DNA from: UBA4416 sp044353195
GTDB lineage: Bacteria > Bacteroidota > Bacteroidia > B-17B0 > Aurantibacillaceae
Direction: 5' to 3'
DNA length: 5,229 bases
Assembly: GCA_044353195.1 (NCBI GenBank)
Contig: JBILCJ010000165.1
Span: 1-5,229 of the forward strand
Shown: piece by piece, positions 4,830-5,229 of the stretch
Layout of the letters: every line of letters begins with the position of its first letter
How positions within the stretch are numbered: position 1 is the first letter of the stretch
Translations under genes and position numbers: made by a program
The notes under the pieces: generated by a model
The model's database searches: none
The model's input: only the letters and a program-made list of their open reading frames with translations
Told to the model about the DNA's origin: nothing

Positions 4830-5229
4830 TTATTTGATTTATGTAAGAGTTTACTTAAATGGAAAACAGGGTAAATAATGAGTAATACAAATTCATATAC
4901 AAATGCTAACTGCCATAAATCTTTCTCGTTTAGTTTCTTACCTGCTTTCTGAAATATAATTGATTGAAAGGTAAGTTTAATAAAAAATCCAATCAGTGCA
5001 AAAATAAATGTAGCCTTAAAAAAAAGCAATGCAAAAAACGAAATGTAAAATAAATATTGAAATAAAAATCCAATACCTATTTTTAATTTGTTGGATAAAT
5101 TATAAAATGGAGCAGTTGTCAAATGCCTTTCTTTTTGACGTTTCCAATCTGAAAATGTTTTCTTAGCAATTGAATAGGTAATAGCGTTAGACGCAATTGA
5201 AATATTGGTATTTTCAGAATTACTCGCAT
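4817..5229 (-). CDS. Family 2 glycosyltransferase, membrane-anchored C-terminal end (partial, 5' end outside window)
   Basis: The last 136 residues of a longer protein are visible; the frame is open to the right edge, so the true start lies outside. The stretch DWKRQKERHLTTAPFYNLS (visible residues 27-45) matches the segment following the catalytic domain in GT-A glycosyltransferases of Bacteroidota, comparable to the W..QRxRW-like motif of processive family 2 enzymes, here as W..QKeRH. Three hydrophobic segments follow at about 50-70, 72-92 and 105-125, typical of the membrane anchor of such enzymes, and the protein ends in a basic tail (KLLHKSNKWKS). Donor sugar and acceptor cannot be told because the catalytic DxD part is missing. 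A shorter reading from a TTG at 5122 would be only an artefact of the edge. Its TAG stop lies 13 nt inside the sigma factor gene, so the two are co-transcribed and probably translationally linked. Confidence 0.78.
   Translation of the reverse strand, partial: ASNSENTNISIASNAITYSIAKKTFSDWKRQKERHLTTAPFYNLSNKLKIGIGFLFQYLFYISFFALLFFKATFIFALIGFFIKLTFQSIIFQKAGKKLNEKDLWQLAFVYEFVLLIIYPVFHLSKLLHKSNKWKS

Noticed and set aside
4817..5122. A separate 101-residue small membrane protein starting at 5122
   Set aside because: The codon at 5122 is TTG and the frame continues open to the window edge with glycosyltransferase-like sequence (W..QKeRHLTTA), so it is the tail of a longer protein.

Overview
The window looks like chromosomal DNA of a low-GC member of the Bacteroidota, most likely the Flavobacteriia. 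The evidence is AT-rich sequence, three intergenic matches to the Bacteroidota -7 promoter element TAnnTTTG, no clear Shine-Dalgarno sites, a DUF4293 membrane protein (a family I know only from Bacteroidota), and protein sequences resembling flavobacterial homologues. Genus is not resolved. The genes look mostly housekeeping. I see no mobile element, CRISPR array, tRNA or rRNA, and no gene-free stretch longer than about 175 bases.

Left end (1-971): the first 286 codons of a biosynthetic arginine decarboxylase (speA-like, polyamine synthesis) read leftward off the edge. A 112-bp divergent promoter region separates it from the DUF4293 gene. Both genes have a -7 box only 4 nt from the ATG, so both mRNAs may be leaderless or nearly so. 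A perfect 19-bp palindrome covers most of the speA -7 box and half of its -33/-7 spacer, which makes it a good operator candidate.

Centre (1425-3560): accB (biotin carboxyl carrier protein) and accC (biotin carboxylase) form a rightward operon with its own TAnnTTTG promoter. Their products are the biotin half of acetyl-CoA carboxylase, the committed step of fatty-acid synthesis; the carboxyltransferase subunits are not here. The 84-bp gap between the two genes is a degenerate 8-nt-period repeat array ending in two identical 16-mers. A symmetric A8-hairpin-T8 element after accC probably terminates transcription from both sides.

Right end (3569-5229): a tightly packed leftward operon of three genes: the C-terminal end of a membrane-anchored family 2 glycosyltransferase (partial), an ECF-type sigma factor overlapping it by 13 nt, and rsmG (16S rRNA m7G527 methyltransferase) 4 nt further on with a GTG start. 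No anti-sigma gene is visible next to the sigma factor.

Most worth following up are the speA palindrome, the paired near-leaderless promoters, the octamer array inside accBC, and the sigma-rsmG coupling.
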